Part shown: in pieces, positions 1-8,433 of the stretch
Layout: each line of letters starts with the position of its first letter
Position numbering within the stretch: position 1 is the first letter of the stretch
NCBI GenBank assembly: GCA_035295125.1
Contig: DATGJP010000090.1
Coordinates: 22,257 to 86,256 of the forward strand
Length of the DNA: 64,000 bases
Reading direction: 5' to 3'
Origin: JAICMB01 sp035295125
Lineage (GTDB): Bacteria > Acidobacteriota > Terriglobia > Bryobacterales > Bryobacteraceae
Notes under the pieces: generated by a model
Databases searched by the model: none
The model's input: only the letters and a program-made list of their open reading frames with translations
What the model was told of the DNA's origin: nothing
Made by a program: the position numbers and the translations under genes

Positions 1-1093
1 GGAAGCCATTGTCGAGCAGCTTCTCGAGCGCCGCGATGCAGGCGGCGCCTTCGGGGGCGGCGAATATACCCTCATCCGAAGCCAGCTTGACGCCGGCATC
101 GAGCATCTCTTCGTCCGATGCCGCTATCGCCGTGCCACCGCTGTCACGAACCGCGTTCAGCACCAGGAAATCGCCGAGGGCCTTCGGCACGCGCAGACCG
201 CTCGCGACCGTGCTGGCATGGTCCCAGAACTCGCTGCGGGGTTTGCCTTCTTCGAAAGCTTTCACGATGGGAGCGCAGCCCGCCGCCTGTACGGCGATCA
301 TCTTGGGACGCTTCGGCCCAATCCAGCCGAGCGCTTCCATTTCGCCGAACGCCTTCCACATGCCGATCAGCCCGACGCCCCCGCCGGCGGGGTAAAAGAT
401 GGCGTCCGGAAGCTCCCATCCGAACTGCTCGGCTACCTCGTAGCCCATGGTCTTCTTGCCTTCGATGCGATAGGGTTCTTTCAAAGTGCTGACGTCGAAC
501 CAGCCCTCGGCGTCCTTACGCGCGGCGACAATCTTGCCGCAATCGCTGATCAGGCCGTCGACAAGCGTGACGTTCGCGCCGAACGCTTTGCATTCGATGT
601 AGTTCGCTTGCGGGACATCCTGCGGCATGAAGATGTGGGCTTCGAGGCCCGCGGCTGCGGCATAGGCGGCCATGGCGCTCGCCGCGTTGCCCGCCGATGG
701 GATCGCGAACTTCTTCGCGCCGAGTTCGAGACCCATGGAAATCGCGCAGGAAAGCCCACGCGCCTTGAACGAGCCGGTCGGATTGATGCCTTCGTCCTTG
801 ACCCAGATGTTCGGGGCGTTCAACGATGCGCCGAGCCGTTTGGCGTGGACCAGCGGCGTGAGGCCCTCGCCCAGCGAGACGATGTGCGTCGCGTCGTCTA
901 CCGGAAGAATCGGCGCGTAGCGCCACATCGACGAAGGGCCCTTTTCGACGTCTTCGCGCTTCCAGGCGGTGCGGACGGCTTCCAGGTCGTAGCGCACGAG
1001 CAGCGGACCGCCGCATTGACAGAGGTTGTGAAGCTTTCCGGCTTCGTGCGTCTTGGCACACGCGGCACATTCGAGGTGGGTGACGTGGGACAT
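1..1093 (-). CDS. thrC: Threonine synthase, 3' end cut by the window edge
   Basis: Converts O-phosphohomoserine to threonine with pyridoxal phosphate, the last step of threonine biosynthesis in the cytoplasm. The frame is open from an ATG at 1093 to the window edge, giving 364 codons without a stop, so the C-terminus is missing. The N-terminus carries a rubredoxin-like metal-knuckle pattern (ECAAC at residues 8-12, then CQCGGP near residue 25), common in one subgroup of threonine synthases. The PLP-binding lysine lies in NPTGSFKARG near residue 108, and a glycine-rich phosphate loop (PAGGGVGLIG) follows near residue 255. It is divergent from the PadR gene; a 6-bp-arm dyad (1127-1143) lies between them. 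The family is assigned with confidence; a related PLP fold-type II enzyme (threonine dehydratase-like) is less likely because of the N-terminal knuckle. Confidence 0.9.
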   Translation of the reverse strand, partial: MSHVTHLECAACAKTHEAGKLHNLCQCGGPLLVRYDLEAVRTAWKREDVEKGPSSMWRYAPILPVDDATHIVSLGEGLTPLVHAKRLGASLNAPNIWVKDEGINPTGSFKARGLSCAISMGLELGAKKFAIPSAGNAASAMAAYAAAAGLEAHIFMPQDVPQANYIECKAFGANVTLVDGLISDCGKIVAARKDAEGWFDVSTLKEPYRIEGKKTMGYEVAEQFGWELPDAIFYPAGGGVGLIGMWKAFGEMEALGWIGPKRPKMIAVQAAGCAPIVKAFEEGKPRSEFWDHASTVASGLRVPKALGDFLVLNAVRDSGGTAIAASDEEMLDAGVKLASDEGIFAAPEGAACIAALEKLLDNGF

Positions 1094-1149
1094 GGCTTGA
1101 AGTTTGATGATAGCGAGAACCCATACTGCCTTGCGGAAAGGCAATGCTA

Positions 1150-1190
1150 TTGACACTACCTAATGCGATCCTACATAATGTGGCATTATG
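1150..1190 (+). promoter_or_regulatory. Promoter and overlapping dyad operator of the first padR gene
   Basis: A perfect -35 TTGACA (1150-1155) is followed after 18 bases by CATAAT (1174-1179). The -10 is the left arm of a perfect inverted repeat, CATAATG-TGG-CATTATG (1174-1190), whose right arm ends in the ATG start codon. Transcription from this -10 would begin at about 1186, so the mRNA would be almost leaderless. A dyad over the -10 and start codon is the expected place for PadR autorepression; binding itself is inferred. Confidence 0.65.
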
Positions 1191-1514
1191 CGGAAGCGCT
1201 TACCTCCCATCACCCATCTCCAGTTCCTGGTCTTGGGAATCCTGCGCGCCGAGGAGCAGCCCGGCCGGATCATCCGCGAGGCAATCGCTTCCTATGGCGT
1301 CCGACAGTCGGCTCCAGCCTTCTACCAGATGATGGCCCGCCTGGAACGCGAAGACGTAGTCGACGGCCGTTATGAACAGATCGCGGTCGGAGGGCAGATG
1401 GTGAAAGAGCGGCGCTACAAGATTAAGCCTGCCGGATTGAAGCTCTGGTCCGAGACCCGCGAGTTCTACCAGACTGTCGATTTGGCTGCGCGGGAGCGCT
1501 TGTCCAATGCCTGA
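1188..1514 (+). CDS. PadR-family transcriptional regulator
   Basis: A 108-residue winged-helix protein. It shows the PadR layout: a first helix (FLVLGILR), a recognition helix followed by a wing (PAFYQMMARLEREDVVDGRY), the wing tail ERRYKIKPAGLKLW, and a short C-terminal helix for dimerisation. PadR proteins usually repress their own operon and release DNA on binding a small ligand. Its stop overlaps the start of the ADOP permease by 8 bp, so the two are probably translationally coupled, which is the usual arrangement for this permease class. The gene starts inside its own candidate operator. The ligand cannot be inferred. Confidence 0.85.
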   Translation: MRKRLPPITHLQFLVLGILRAEEQPGRIIREAIASYGVRQSAPAFYQMMARLEREDVVDGRYEQIAVGGQMVKERRYKIKPAGLKLWSETREFYQTVDLAARERLSNA

Positions 1515-4158
1515 GCGAAGCTGGATCGATACCTTGCGCAAGCTCCTTCCCGAGCGAGTTTGCCGCGAGATGTTTAACCCCTCCGTAGAAGACCTGCTTT
1601 GGGCGCAGGCCCACTCGCAAGCTCGCTGGATCCGGCTGCGGATCTTTTTCCTGTTCCTGGAGTGCTGGCGTCTGCAACTCACTTCTCCGTTCTCGCGGAA
1701 CTCGCGGCCCGCGGCAGCATCGCGTCCGGTGGCGCCGAAGGAAAGGCTCGTGATATTTGCGAAGGACGTTCGGCACGCACTACGGCTCCTGACACGCGAG
1801 CCCGCCTTTGCTCTCACGGCGGTACTGACCCTGGCCCTCGGTGCCGGCGCCAGCATCGCGGTCTTTGCCGTTGTCGATGCGGTTTTGTTCCGTCCTTTTG
1901 CCTACCAGGACGCCGAGCGGCTGGTCATACTCAACCACCGCGATCGCCGGACCGGGATCACCAAAGAGTTCATCGCAATCGGGGACTACGTCGATTTGCG
2001 GCAACGCCAGTCGAGCTTTGAGAGCCTCGGCGGCTTTGGGAACGGAATGGCTACGGTCTTCGATGTCGGCGATCCCTTTCGTGTGTCGACACTAATGGCC
2101 GCACCGGGCCTGTTCGAAACGCTGCGCATCCGGCCGGCGTTGGGGCGGCTGCTCGAGGCATCCGATACGCGGCCCGGCGCGGCGCCCGCGATGCTCATCA
2201 GCTACCAGATGTGGCGAGATCAATTCGGCTCCGATCCGTTAGTCGTCGGGCGTGGTTTGCGAGTAGATCAAAAACGCTTTCAGATTGTCGGCGTGGCTCC
2301 GCCGGGCTTCCAATTCCCGCCGGGCATCGCCACCGATATCATCGTTCCCCAACCCGTCCCGCTGACCGCTCCGGCCGCGCGCCAATCGGACTGGATCTTC
2401 GCGGTCGCGCGCCTCAAATCGCATGTGTCGCTGCAAACTGCGCTGACGGACCTGAGCACGATTTCGCAGCAACTCGGTCGCGAGCATCCCCGGAGCAACG
2501 CGGCCTCCGAGTACTTCGCGCTCCCGCTTCGGGACGCTCTGTTGGGAAACACCAAACCGACGCTTCTCCTGATCATGGCCGCGGTGACGATTGTTTTACT
2601 GATTGCGTGCTCGAACGTCGCCAATCTTCTGTTGGCCCGCTCGCTGGCCCGCAGCCGCGAAATGGCGGTTCGCGTCGCTCTCGGAGCAGGCCGCGGCAGG
2701 CTCGTCGCACAGCTTTTGACCGAAAGCCTGGTGCTGGCGGCTCTCGCGTGTTCGGCAGCACTGCCGATCGCCATGTGGGGAGCCCGCGCACTGGTCGCGC
2801 TGGCGCCGAAATCGCTCCAGGCGCCAGGACTATCCGATGTGCAGGTCAACTTCAACGTGCTGGCTTTCGCGCTGGGCGTGATGGTGCTCACATCTTTGCT
2901 GATTGGCTTGTTCTCCGCCGTCTCAATCGGAACCCGCACCGCTACCGGCGTCATGGTGTCGAGCGTGCGCGTTACCACGGGTGTCGCGGGACGCCGGACG
3001 GCGTCGGCACTGATTCTTGCGGAAGTGGCATTCGCAATCATGCTTCTCACCGGGGCAGGGCTCATTTTGCGCAGCTTTTCGAATCTCGTAACGGTGAACC
3101 CAGGCTTTCGGACCGCTAATGTACTGACAGTCAACTTCAGGATCCCGGCGTCGCGCTACCAGAGCGGCGATGCGTTGCGTGCTTTCTACGACAGGGCTTT
3201 CACGGCCCTGCGCTCCGTGCCCGGAGTACGCGAAGCCGGGTCGGCCATGGTAATCCCTCTCACCGGCAACAACTGGACATCTCCATTTGAAAGGCCGGAG
3301 CATCCCGTTCCGGCGGGTGATCGGCCGCCACAAGTTGGCTGGCAACTCGCTTCCAGCGGTTATTTCAAGGCGCTGCAGATCCCGCTCCTCGAAGGGCGTT
3401 TCTTCAACCCGGGCGATCGCCCGGATGGGAAATGCGTCGTGATCATCAGTGAGGCGATTGAGAGGCGGTTCTTTCCGGAGGGGCATGCGGTCGGGCACGA
3501 ATACAAGCAAGGCAACCAGCGGTGCGATATCGTCGGCGTGGTAGGCAACATCCGGCGCGCCGCTCTGCGTGACGAACCCCGCGCCGATCTCTACTTCCCG
3601 GTGGAACAAGCCCCTGCGCCCACGATGACGTTCTTCGTGCGCACCGCGGGCGATCCGTTGCCGCTACTCCCGCTGGTGCAAAGCACCCTGCGCTCGATTG
3701 AGCCGAACATCCTGCTGAGCAACGGTCAAACGATGGACGAAGTCCTGAGCCAATCGCTTCAAGTGACCTATCTCGCCCTCTGGCTCATGGGAGTCTTTGC
3801 AGCGACTGCTCTGGCGTTGGCGGCCGTCGGAATCTACAGCGTGATGTCCTATGCGGTGCGGCAGCGCACCCGCGAAATCGGGATGCGCGTCGCACTGGGC
3901 GCGACTCGTGCGGGAATTGTCTGGCTCGTCATCCGGCAAGGCGCCCGGATCGCGCTGGCCGGCTCGCTGATCGGACTGCTGGCAGGCGCTACCGCCGCGC
4001 GACTCTTCCGCGCGATGCTATACGGTGTCACCAACTTCGACCCCGTCACTCTCGTCCTCGCGCCAATGCTCCTGTTGCTGGCCGCCATCGCCGGCTGCTA
4101 CCTTCCTGCCATTCGCGCGTCGCGCGTCGATCCGGCGAAGGCCCTCGCGGAGCCATAG
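1507..4158 (+). CDS. ADOP-type ABC transporter permease (MacB/FtsX-like, duplicated)
   Basis: An 883-residue inner-membrane protein made of two tandem MacB-type units, each with a periplasmic domain plus FtsX-like membrane segments. The first membrane helix is near residues 97-120 (AVLTLALGAGASIAVFAVVD), the first periplasmic domain spans about 130-340, and an FtsX core follows at about 350-430 with the motif REMAVRVALGAGRGRLVAQL. The second unit begins near residue 500 (ASALILAEVAFAIMLLTGAG) and ends with the matching motif REIGMRVALGATRAG near 795. No ATPase gene is adjacent, which is normal for these orphan permeases. The first 85 residues are less typical than in the second ADOP copy of this window. 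Substrate unknown; antimicrobial or lipid export is only a family-level guess. Confidence 0.88.
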   Translation: MPERSWIDTLRKLLPERVCREMFNPSVEDLLWAQAHSQARWIRLRIFFLFLECWRLQLTSPFSRNSRPAAASRPVAPKERLVIFAKDVRHALRLLTREPAFALTAVLTLALGAGASIAVFAVVDAVLFRPFAYQDAERLVILNHRDRRTGITKEFIAIGDYVDLRQRQSSFESLGGFGNGMATVFDVGDPFRVSTLMAAPGLFETLRIRPALGRLLEASDTRPGAAPAMLISYQMWRDQFGSDPLVVGRGLRVDQKRFQIVGVAPPGFQFPPGIATDIIVPQPVPLTAPAARQSDWIFAVARLKSHVSLQTALTDLSTISQQLGREHPRSNAASEYFALPLRDALLGNTKPTLLLIMAAVTIVLLIACSNVANLLLARSLARSREMAVRVALGAGRGRLVAQLLTESLVLAALACSAALPIAMWGARALVALAPKSLQAPGLSDVQVNFNVLAFALGVMVLTSLLIGLFSAVSIGTRTATGVMVSSVRVTTGVAGRRTASALILAEVAFAIMLLTGAGLILRSFSNLVTVNPGFRTANVLTVNFRIPASRYQSGDALRAFYDRAFTALRSVPGVREAGSAMVIPLTGNNWTSPFERPEHPVPAGDRPPQVGWQLASSGYFKALQIPLLEGRFFNPGDRPDGKCVVIISEAIERRFFPEGHAVGHEYKQGNQRCDIVGVVGNIRRAALRDEPRADLYFPVEQAPAPTMTFFVRTAGDPLPLLPLVQSTLRSIEPNILLSNGQTMDEVLSQSLQVTYLALWLMGVFAATALALAAVGIYSVMSYAVRQRTREIGMRVALGATRAGIVWLVIRQGARIALAGSLIGLLAGATAARLFRAMLYGVTNFDPVTLVLAPMLLLLAAIAGCYLPAIRASRVDPAKALAEP

Positions 4159-4192
4159 AGCAACGCGAAACATCGTTCCGCGATCGCTAAAG

Positions 4193-4492
4193 CTGACTGC
4201 CCGTCTCGCTTCGTGGTAGAATCCCGAACATTACTGCAACATCATAGAGTTGGCCTGGAACCGTCATAAACGGGGGCGGCGAAAGGCGTAGTAGTACAAC
4301 GGGACTCATCGTCCGGCGCAAACGGGGATATTTAACGCCGGGCAGGTTGGTCGTGTTCAAGACCCTGTAAAAAAGATGCCGGCGGATATTCCGTCCTGGT
4401 GATGCGTCTCGTCGTCTCGCGGCGGTGAGTTGCGGCCGGGAGTATGCGCGTTTTCTTTGCAGAGGTCCTGGATACAAAAAAGGAGAGGAACC
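4193..4492 (+). promoter_or_regulatory. Candidate promoter and structured leader of the S8 protease gene
   Basis: No gene is seen in this 300-base stretch. A plausible sigma-70 promoter is CTGACT (4193-4198), 18 bases, TAGAAT (4217-4222), which would give a leader of about 265 nt. The leader contains a hairpin with 8-bp arms (one G-T pair) at 4311-4318 and 4336-4343, and other short GC-rich dyads. It ends in a strong ribosome-binding site, aggagagg (4481-4488). I could not match it to a riboswitch class I know. Confidence 0.4.
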
Positions 4493-6544
4493 TTGAAGAG
4501 AACTCTAATACTCTTAGCACTTTGGACTTCGTCGTTGTTCGCACAAGTCTACCAGTTCAATAACGGGGGACGGCCGGCTCGATACGAGTTTTCGCCAAAT
4601 GAGATCTACCTCAGTGTTGAGCAAAAGCAAAATCATTCGGCCGCTATTGCCGCGGTCAAGAAAGCTCTCGGAGCGGGGGTGAAGGGGACAACCGAAATCG
4701 GAGAGACCGGGCTGGTGGTTGAACTGAACCAGCCGGCGCGCGCGAGCGCCAAGTCGCTATACAGCGGCAAGTCCAAGATAGCCGGAGTGAAGGCGGCGGC
4801 GCCTGTGTTTTACGATGCTCAGGAAGTTCGTCGTCCGGCAGCGCGGCGCTATATGACAAGCCGTCTGCTGGTCAGGATTACTAGTGACGAAAAGTGGAGC
4901 TCGCTACGCCAGTCGACCGGAGCGCAAACCCGAGAGGCAAGCCTGATTAAGGACTGGTGGCTTGTGAACTACACCGATGCCTGGGCCGCCCTGGACGCTG
5001 CCGATGTATTGACCAAGGCCGGTGGATGGGATTTCTCGCCGGTATTCACCCAGCAGTTCGAAAAACGCCAGACCAGCACCTCGGGAAGCCTGCAACGAAC
5101 GGTGAACGATCCGCTATATCCCAATCAATGGCATCTGACCGGTTCCGGACCGAACCTGCAAATGAACGCGGCGTGGGATGTCGTGACCGGCAAAAACGTC
5201 AACGTCGCCGTGGTCGATGATGGCCTCGACATCAATCATGAAGACCTGGCCGGCAACGCCTATCCCGTTTCGGCAAACAATCACAAAAACTACAACGCCG
5301 GTGATCCGACCGATCCGACACCCGCCAATCCTTCGCAGAATCATGGCACCAGTTGCGGCGGTTTGATCGGTGCGATTGGATTCAACAATATCGGAGTCAT
5401 CGGCGTGGCGCCGGAAGTCAGCCTGATGGGCCTGCGCCTTATCGCGGATCCGGCAGGTGACGACGCGGTGGGTGACGCGATGGCATGGCAGCCGGGCGGA
5501 TTAATAACCTCCGTCTCCAGCAATAGCTGGGGCCCTGCCGATGACGGGACGGCCCTCGGCGTTCCCGGTCCCCTGCAGTTGGCAGGCATTCAGCAGGCTG
5601 TAACGAATTATCGTAGTGGCCTGGGAACTGTGTTTGTCGTATCGGCAGGCAACGGCCGCCAGGCGGGTGATAACGGCAGCTACGATGGATTTGCCGCTTC
5701 TCGGTTCACGATTGGAGTCGGAGCCGTAGCCCGCACCGGTGACCCGAGCTCGTACAGCGAGGAGGGCATTGGGGTCGCCATCTCGGCCTTTGGCGGTGAG
5801 TTCACGCCTCCGGACATGATCTGGACGACGAACGTTACCGGTCCTGATGCTCTGGCCGCCCTTCAAGCCAACTTCGCTACGTCGCAGGCGCCTGTCAATT
5901 ACTCCGACGCTTTCAACGGCACGTCTGCCGCGGCACCGCAGGTCTCAGGTGCTGTGGCCTTGATTCTTCAGGCGAACCCGAACCTCGGTTATCGCGACGT
6001 GAAGGAGATCCTCATGCGCACCGCACAGAAGACGGGTATCCAGAACGGCGACCCCTTCAGGGACAATGGAGCAGGATTCTCTTTCAGCAACTCGTTTGGC
6101 GCGGGATTGATGAACGTCTCGGCTGCCATCGACATGGCATCGGGATGGACAAATCTCGGGGCGTTGCAGAGCATTACACTTACCTCAACTGACTCGCAGC
6201 CAATTCCGGACGGTTCTACGGACGGAGCAACGTTCAGTTTCGATTTCTCGAGCATGTCAAAGCTTCGCGTCGAGCACGTGGAGTTCGTCGTAAACGTTCA
6301 GCACCCAAACCGGGGGCAGGTCGGATTTGTCCTGACCTCCCCGTCCGGGATGACAAGCGTGGTCAATAATCGTCCTCCGGACACAGGTGCAGATTTCGAG
6401 AACTACATGTTCACGTCGGTTCGAGATTGGGGTGAGAGTTCCAGCGGAGTATGGACGGTGAAGGTGATCGACATGGTTGCTGACGGCGTGTCTGGAACAG
6501 CCGGCAACATTACCATGAACATTTGGGGGACAGCGGTCCAATAG
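4493..6544 (+). CDS. Secreted S8 (subtilisin/kexin-like) serine protease with C-terminal P-domain
   Basis: A 683-residue secreted endopeptidase. The TTG at 4493 is chosen because it sits 4 bases after aggagagg and directly starts a signal peptide (KRTLILLALWTSSLFAQ); an ATG at 4430 would only add 21 residues ahead of it. A propeptide-like region runs to about residue 200. The catalytic triad is Asp in VAVVDDGLD (about 241), His in NHGTSCGG (about 283) and Ser in GTSAAAPQVSG (about 477). The last 110 residues form a jelly-roll P-domain (proprotein convertase type) with RVEHVEFVVNVQHPNRGQ. Kexin-type proteases with a P-domain are known from bacteria as secreted enzymes. The target protein is unknown. 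The gene is monocistronic, with repeats downstream. Confidence 0.9.
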   Translation: MKRTLILLALWTSSLFAQVYQFNNGGRPARYEFSPNEIYLSVEQKQNHSAAIAAVKKALGAGVKGTTEIGETGLVVELNQPARASAKSLYSGKSKIAGVKAAAPVFYDAQEVRRPAARRYMTSRLLVRITSDEKWSSLRQSTGAQTREASLIKDWWLVNYTDAWAALDAADVLTKAGGWDFSPVFTQQFEKRQTSTSGSLQRTVNDPLYPNQWHLTGSGPNLQMNAAWDVVTGKNVNVAVVDDGLDINHEDLAGNAYPVSANNHKNYNAGDPTDPTPANPSQNHGTSCGGLIGAIGFNNIGVIGVAPEVSLMGLRLIADPAGDDAVGDAMAWQPGGLITSVSSNSWGPADDGTALGVPGPLQLAGIQQAVTNYRSGLGTVFVVSAGNGRQAGDNGSYDGFAASRFTIGVGAVARTGDPSSYSEEGIGVAISAFGGEFTPPDMIWTTNVTGPDALAALQANFATSQAPVNYSDAFNGTSAAAPQVSGAVALILQANPNLGYRDVKEILMRTAQKTGIQNGDPFRDNGAGFSFSNSFGAGLMNVSAAIDMASGWTNLGALQSITLTSTDSQPIPDGSTDGATFSFDFSSMSKLRVEHVEFVVNVQHPNRGQVGFVLTSPSGMTSVVNNRPPDTGADFENYMFTSVRDWGESSSGVWTVKVIDMVADGVSGTAGNITMNIWGTAVQ

Positions 6545-6581
6545 GCGAGCACGGTCAAAATTCCCCCCGGCTGAAGCGGCA

Positions 6582-6665
6582 GTGGAAGGGTGGAGCAGGC
6601 CTTCAGCCTGCCTTTGGACCTCCACGGGAAACGCGAAGGCGAAACCGCCTGCGCCACCTTTTCCA
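6582..6665 (-). repeat. Composite palindromic repeat, copy 1
   Basis: Read on the minus strand, this starts GGTGGCGCAGGCGG, goes through AGGTCCAAAGGCAGGC and ends GCTCCACCCTTCCAC. It matches the order of motifs in the copies near 10.7, 36.6 and 39.8 kb. It contains a perfect 6-bp dyad, GCAGGC (6595-6600) and GCCTGC (6606-6611). It lies in the 226-base gap between the protease and the DHH gene; I see no gene in that gap. Confidence 0.7.
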
Positions 6666-6770
6666 ACTTTGGCCGATCCTTTGGTTGCGGGCAAATTCCG
6701 ACAGACAGTTGCAAAAGGTACCACAAGTGCGTCAAGCTGGAGAGTTTCACTCCTATATGGATCCTGTTCG

Positions 6771-7727
6771 ATGCGGGTGAGAATCCTGTACCACGATCAT
6801 TGCTTCGATGGAGCGGCGTCGGCTGCCTTTTTCAGCCGCTTCTACGAGGACAAGTATGCCCCGGGCGCGGAGTTCGAATTTACCGGCCTGGCTCATAAAG
6901 CGTCGCAGCTTTTCGACGACAACATGTTCGATGGCGACGTCAACGCCATCGTTGATTTTAAGTATTCGCCCGATCCGCGCCTGACCTGGTGGTTCGATCA
7001 CCACCAGAGCGCGTTTCTGCGTCCAGAAGACGCCGAGCACTATAAGCTGGACCACAGCGGCAAGAAGCTATACGACCCGAATTTCCGGTCCTGCACCATG
7101 TTCATCGCGACAGTCGCCCGCGAGCGGTTCGGCTACGACGCGCCCGATTTATCCGAACTGGTGAAGTGGGCGGATATCGTGGACGGGGCACAGTATGAGA
7201 GTGCCGCGGCAGCCGTAGAGCTGCGCGAGCCGGCCATGAAGATCACGCTGGTCATTGAGAGCGCCAAGGGCTCAGAAATCGTACATCGTGTCATCCGGCT
7301 GATGCGGCGCGAATCGCTTGGCGCCATCATCGAGGACCCGGAGATGCAGCAGCTCTATCAGCCGCTCTACGAGCGCCACCTGCATTCCATCGACCTCATC
7401 AGGAATCGCGCCACTTGCCGCGATGGGGTCGTATACTTCGACTTGATCAGCCAGGATCTGGAGGGCTACAACAAGTTCATCCCGTACTATCTTTACCCCG
7501 ACAGCACCTATACGGTTTCGGTGAGCACGTCGAGTTTCCGGACCAAGGTGTCGGTGGGTTCGAATCCCTGGGCTCGCGAGGAGCCGAAGCACAACCTCGC
7601 TTCGATCTGCGAGCGCTACGGCGGCGGAGGGCATCCCCGCGTCGGCGCCATCAGCTTCGAAATCGGCGCCGTGGACCAGGCCCGCGAAGTCGCTCTGGAA
7701 GTTAAGAACGAGTTGGAGAGCACTTAG
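6771..7727 (+). CDS. DHH-family phosphoesterase
   Basis: A 318-residue cytoplasmic protein of the DHH superfamily, metal-dependent phosphoesterases that include oligoribonuclease/pAp phosphatases, RecJ and c-di-AMP hydrolases. Metal-binding motif I is DHCFDGAAS (residues 9-17), the name-giving DHH is in WWFDHHQS (near 79), and the C-terminal substrate-binding loop is GGGGHPRVGA (near 285). The ATG at 6771 is preferred over an upstream in-frame ATG at 6582 because the added 63 residues are translated repeat DNA. Its stop lies 3 bases before the DUF1080 gene, so the two are probably co-transcribed. The exact substrate (short RNA, pAp or cyclic dinucleotide) is open. Confidence 0.8.
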   Translation: MRVRILYHDHCFDGAASAAFFSRFYEDKYAPGAEFEFTGLAHKASQLFDDNMFDGDVNAIVDFKYSPDPRLTWWFDHHQSAFLRPEDAEHYKLDHSGKKLYDPNFRSCTMFIATVARERFGYDAPDLSELVKWADIVDGAQYESAAAAVELREPAMKITLVIESAKGSEIVHRVIRLMRRESLGAIIEDPEMQQLYQPLYERHLHSIDLIRNRATCRDGVVYFDLISQDLEGYNKFIPYYLYPDSTYTVSVSTSSFRTKVSVGSNPWAREEPKHNLASICERYGGGGHPRVGAISFEIGAVDQAREVALEVKNELEST

Positions 7728-7730
7728 GTC

Positions 7731-8363
7731 ATGCTGTTTCGATTGGGGCTCGTCGCCCTCATCTTGGTTGCGGCTTTGCCGGCGCAACGCAAGGCCAAGC
7801 TGCCGGGAGAGGATTGGGTTTCGTTGTTCAACGGGAACGATCTCGACGGTTGGGTCAAGATCGGCAACGAAAAATGGGACGTGGAAAACGGCACCATCCA
7901 TGGCACCGCTCTGACCAAGGAATACGGGTATCTGCGGACCGAGAAAAACTACAAGGATTTCGACTTCTCGCTGCGCTTTAAGTGCGAGGGCGACGGCAAC
8001 AGCGGTGTTTTCTTCCGCGCGGAATTCAAGCCCGGCACAGCCGATGTAACGCAGGGTCCGCAGTTCGAGATCGACTGCGGAATCAACAAACACACCGGCG
8101 GTATTTACGATGTCGGGCGCCAGTGGATTGTCTGGCCGGCGCCTGAAAACGAGACCGTCGTTCGCCCCGACGACTGGAACGAATACCTGCTCAGAGTCGT
8201 TGGCAACCGTTATATCGCGCGCCTGAATGGCGTCCCGATGGTCGATTTCACCGATCCCAAGCCCAAGGCGGAGGACGGCGGCATCGCATTGCAGTTGCAC
8301 TCCGGCGGGCGCGGCAATATGCGATTCAAGGATCTTTGGATCCGCGATCTGTCACATCGCTAA
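7731..8363 (+). CDS. Secreted DUF1080 (3-keto-disaccharide hydrolase-like) protein
   Basis: A 210-residue protein with a signal peptide (MLFRLGLVALILVAALPAQ) followed by one DUF1080 domain, a concanavalin-like beta-sandwich. Family landmarks are WVSLFNGNDLDGWV near residue 25, NSGVFFRAEF near 93, the long loop ending in DWNEYLLRVVGN, and the closing GGIALQLHSGG. Members are abundant in Acidobacteria and Planctomycetes and some hydrolyse 3-keto-glycosides. Length and single-domain form are typical. Coupling to the DHH gene by a 3-base gap is probably only an operon relation; no functional link is obvious. Confidence 0.85.
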   Translation: MLFRLGLVALILVAALPAQRKAKLPGEDWVSLFNGNDLDGWVKIGNEKWDVENGTIHGTALTKEYGYLRTEKNYKDFDFSLRFKCEGDGNSGVFFRAEFKPGTADVTQGPQFEIDCGINKHTGGIYDVGRQWIVWPAPENETVVRPDDWNEYLLRVVGNRYIARLNGVPMVDFTDPKPKAEDGGIALQLHSGGRGNMRFKDLWIRDLSHR

Positions 8364-8433
8364 AGGCCCGTGGCCGAAGTGTGTGAAACCTGGCATTCAG
8401 CCTGCCCAACTTCTGTCACGGGCTCCTAATCTA

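Noticed and set aside
218..1153. 311-codon plus-strand ORF
   Set aside because: It is antisense to threonine synthase, whose minus-strand frame has clear PLP and metal-knuckle motifs; the plus frame has no family features.
7555..7576. T-arm-like GGGTTCGAATCCC, possible tRNA
   Set aside because: It lies inside the DHH coding region and no cloverleaf can be built around it.
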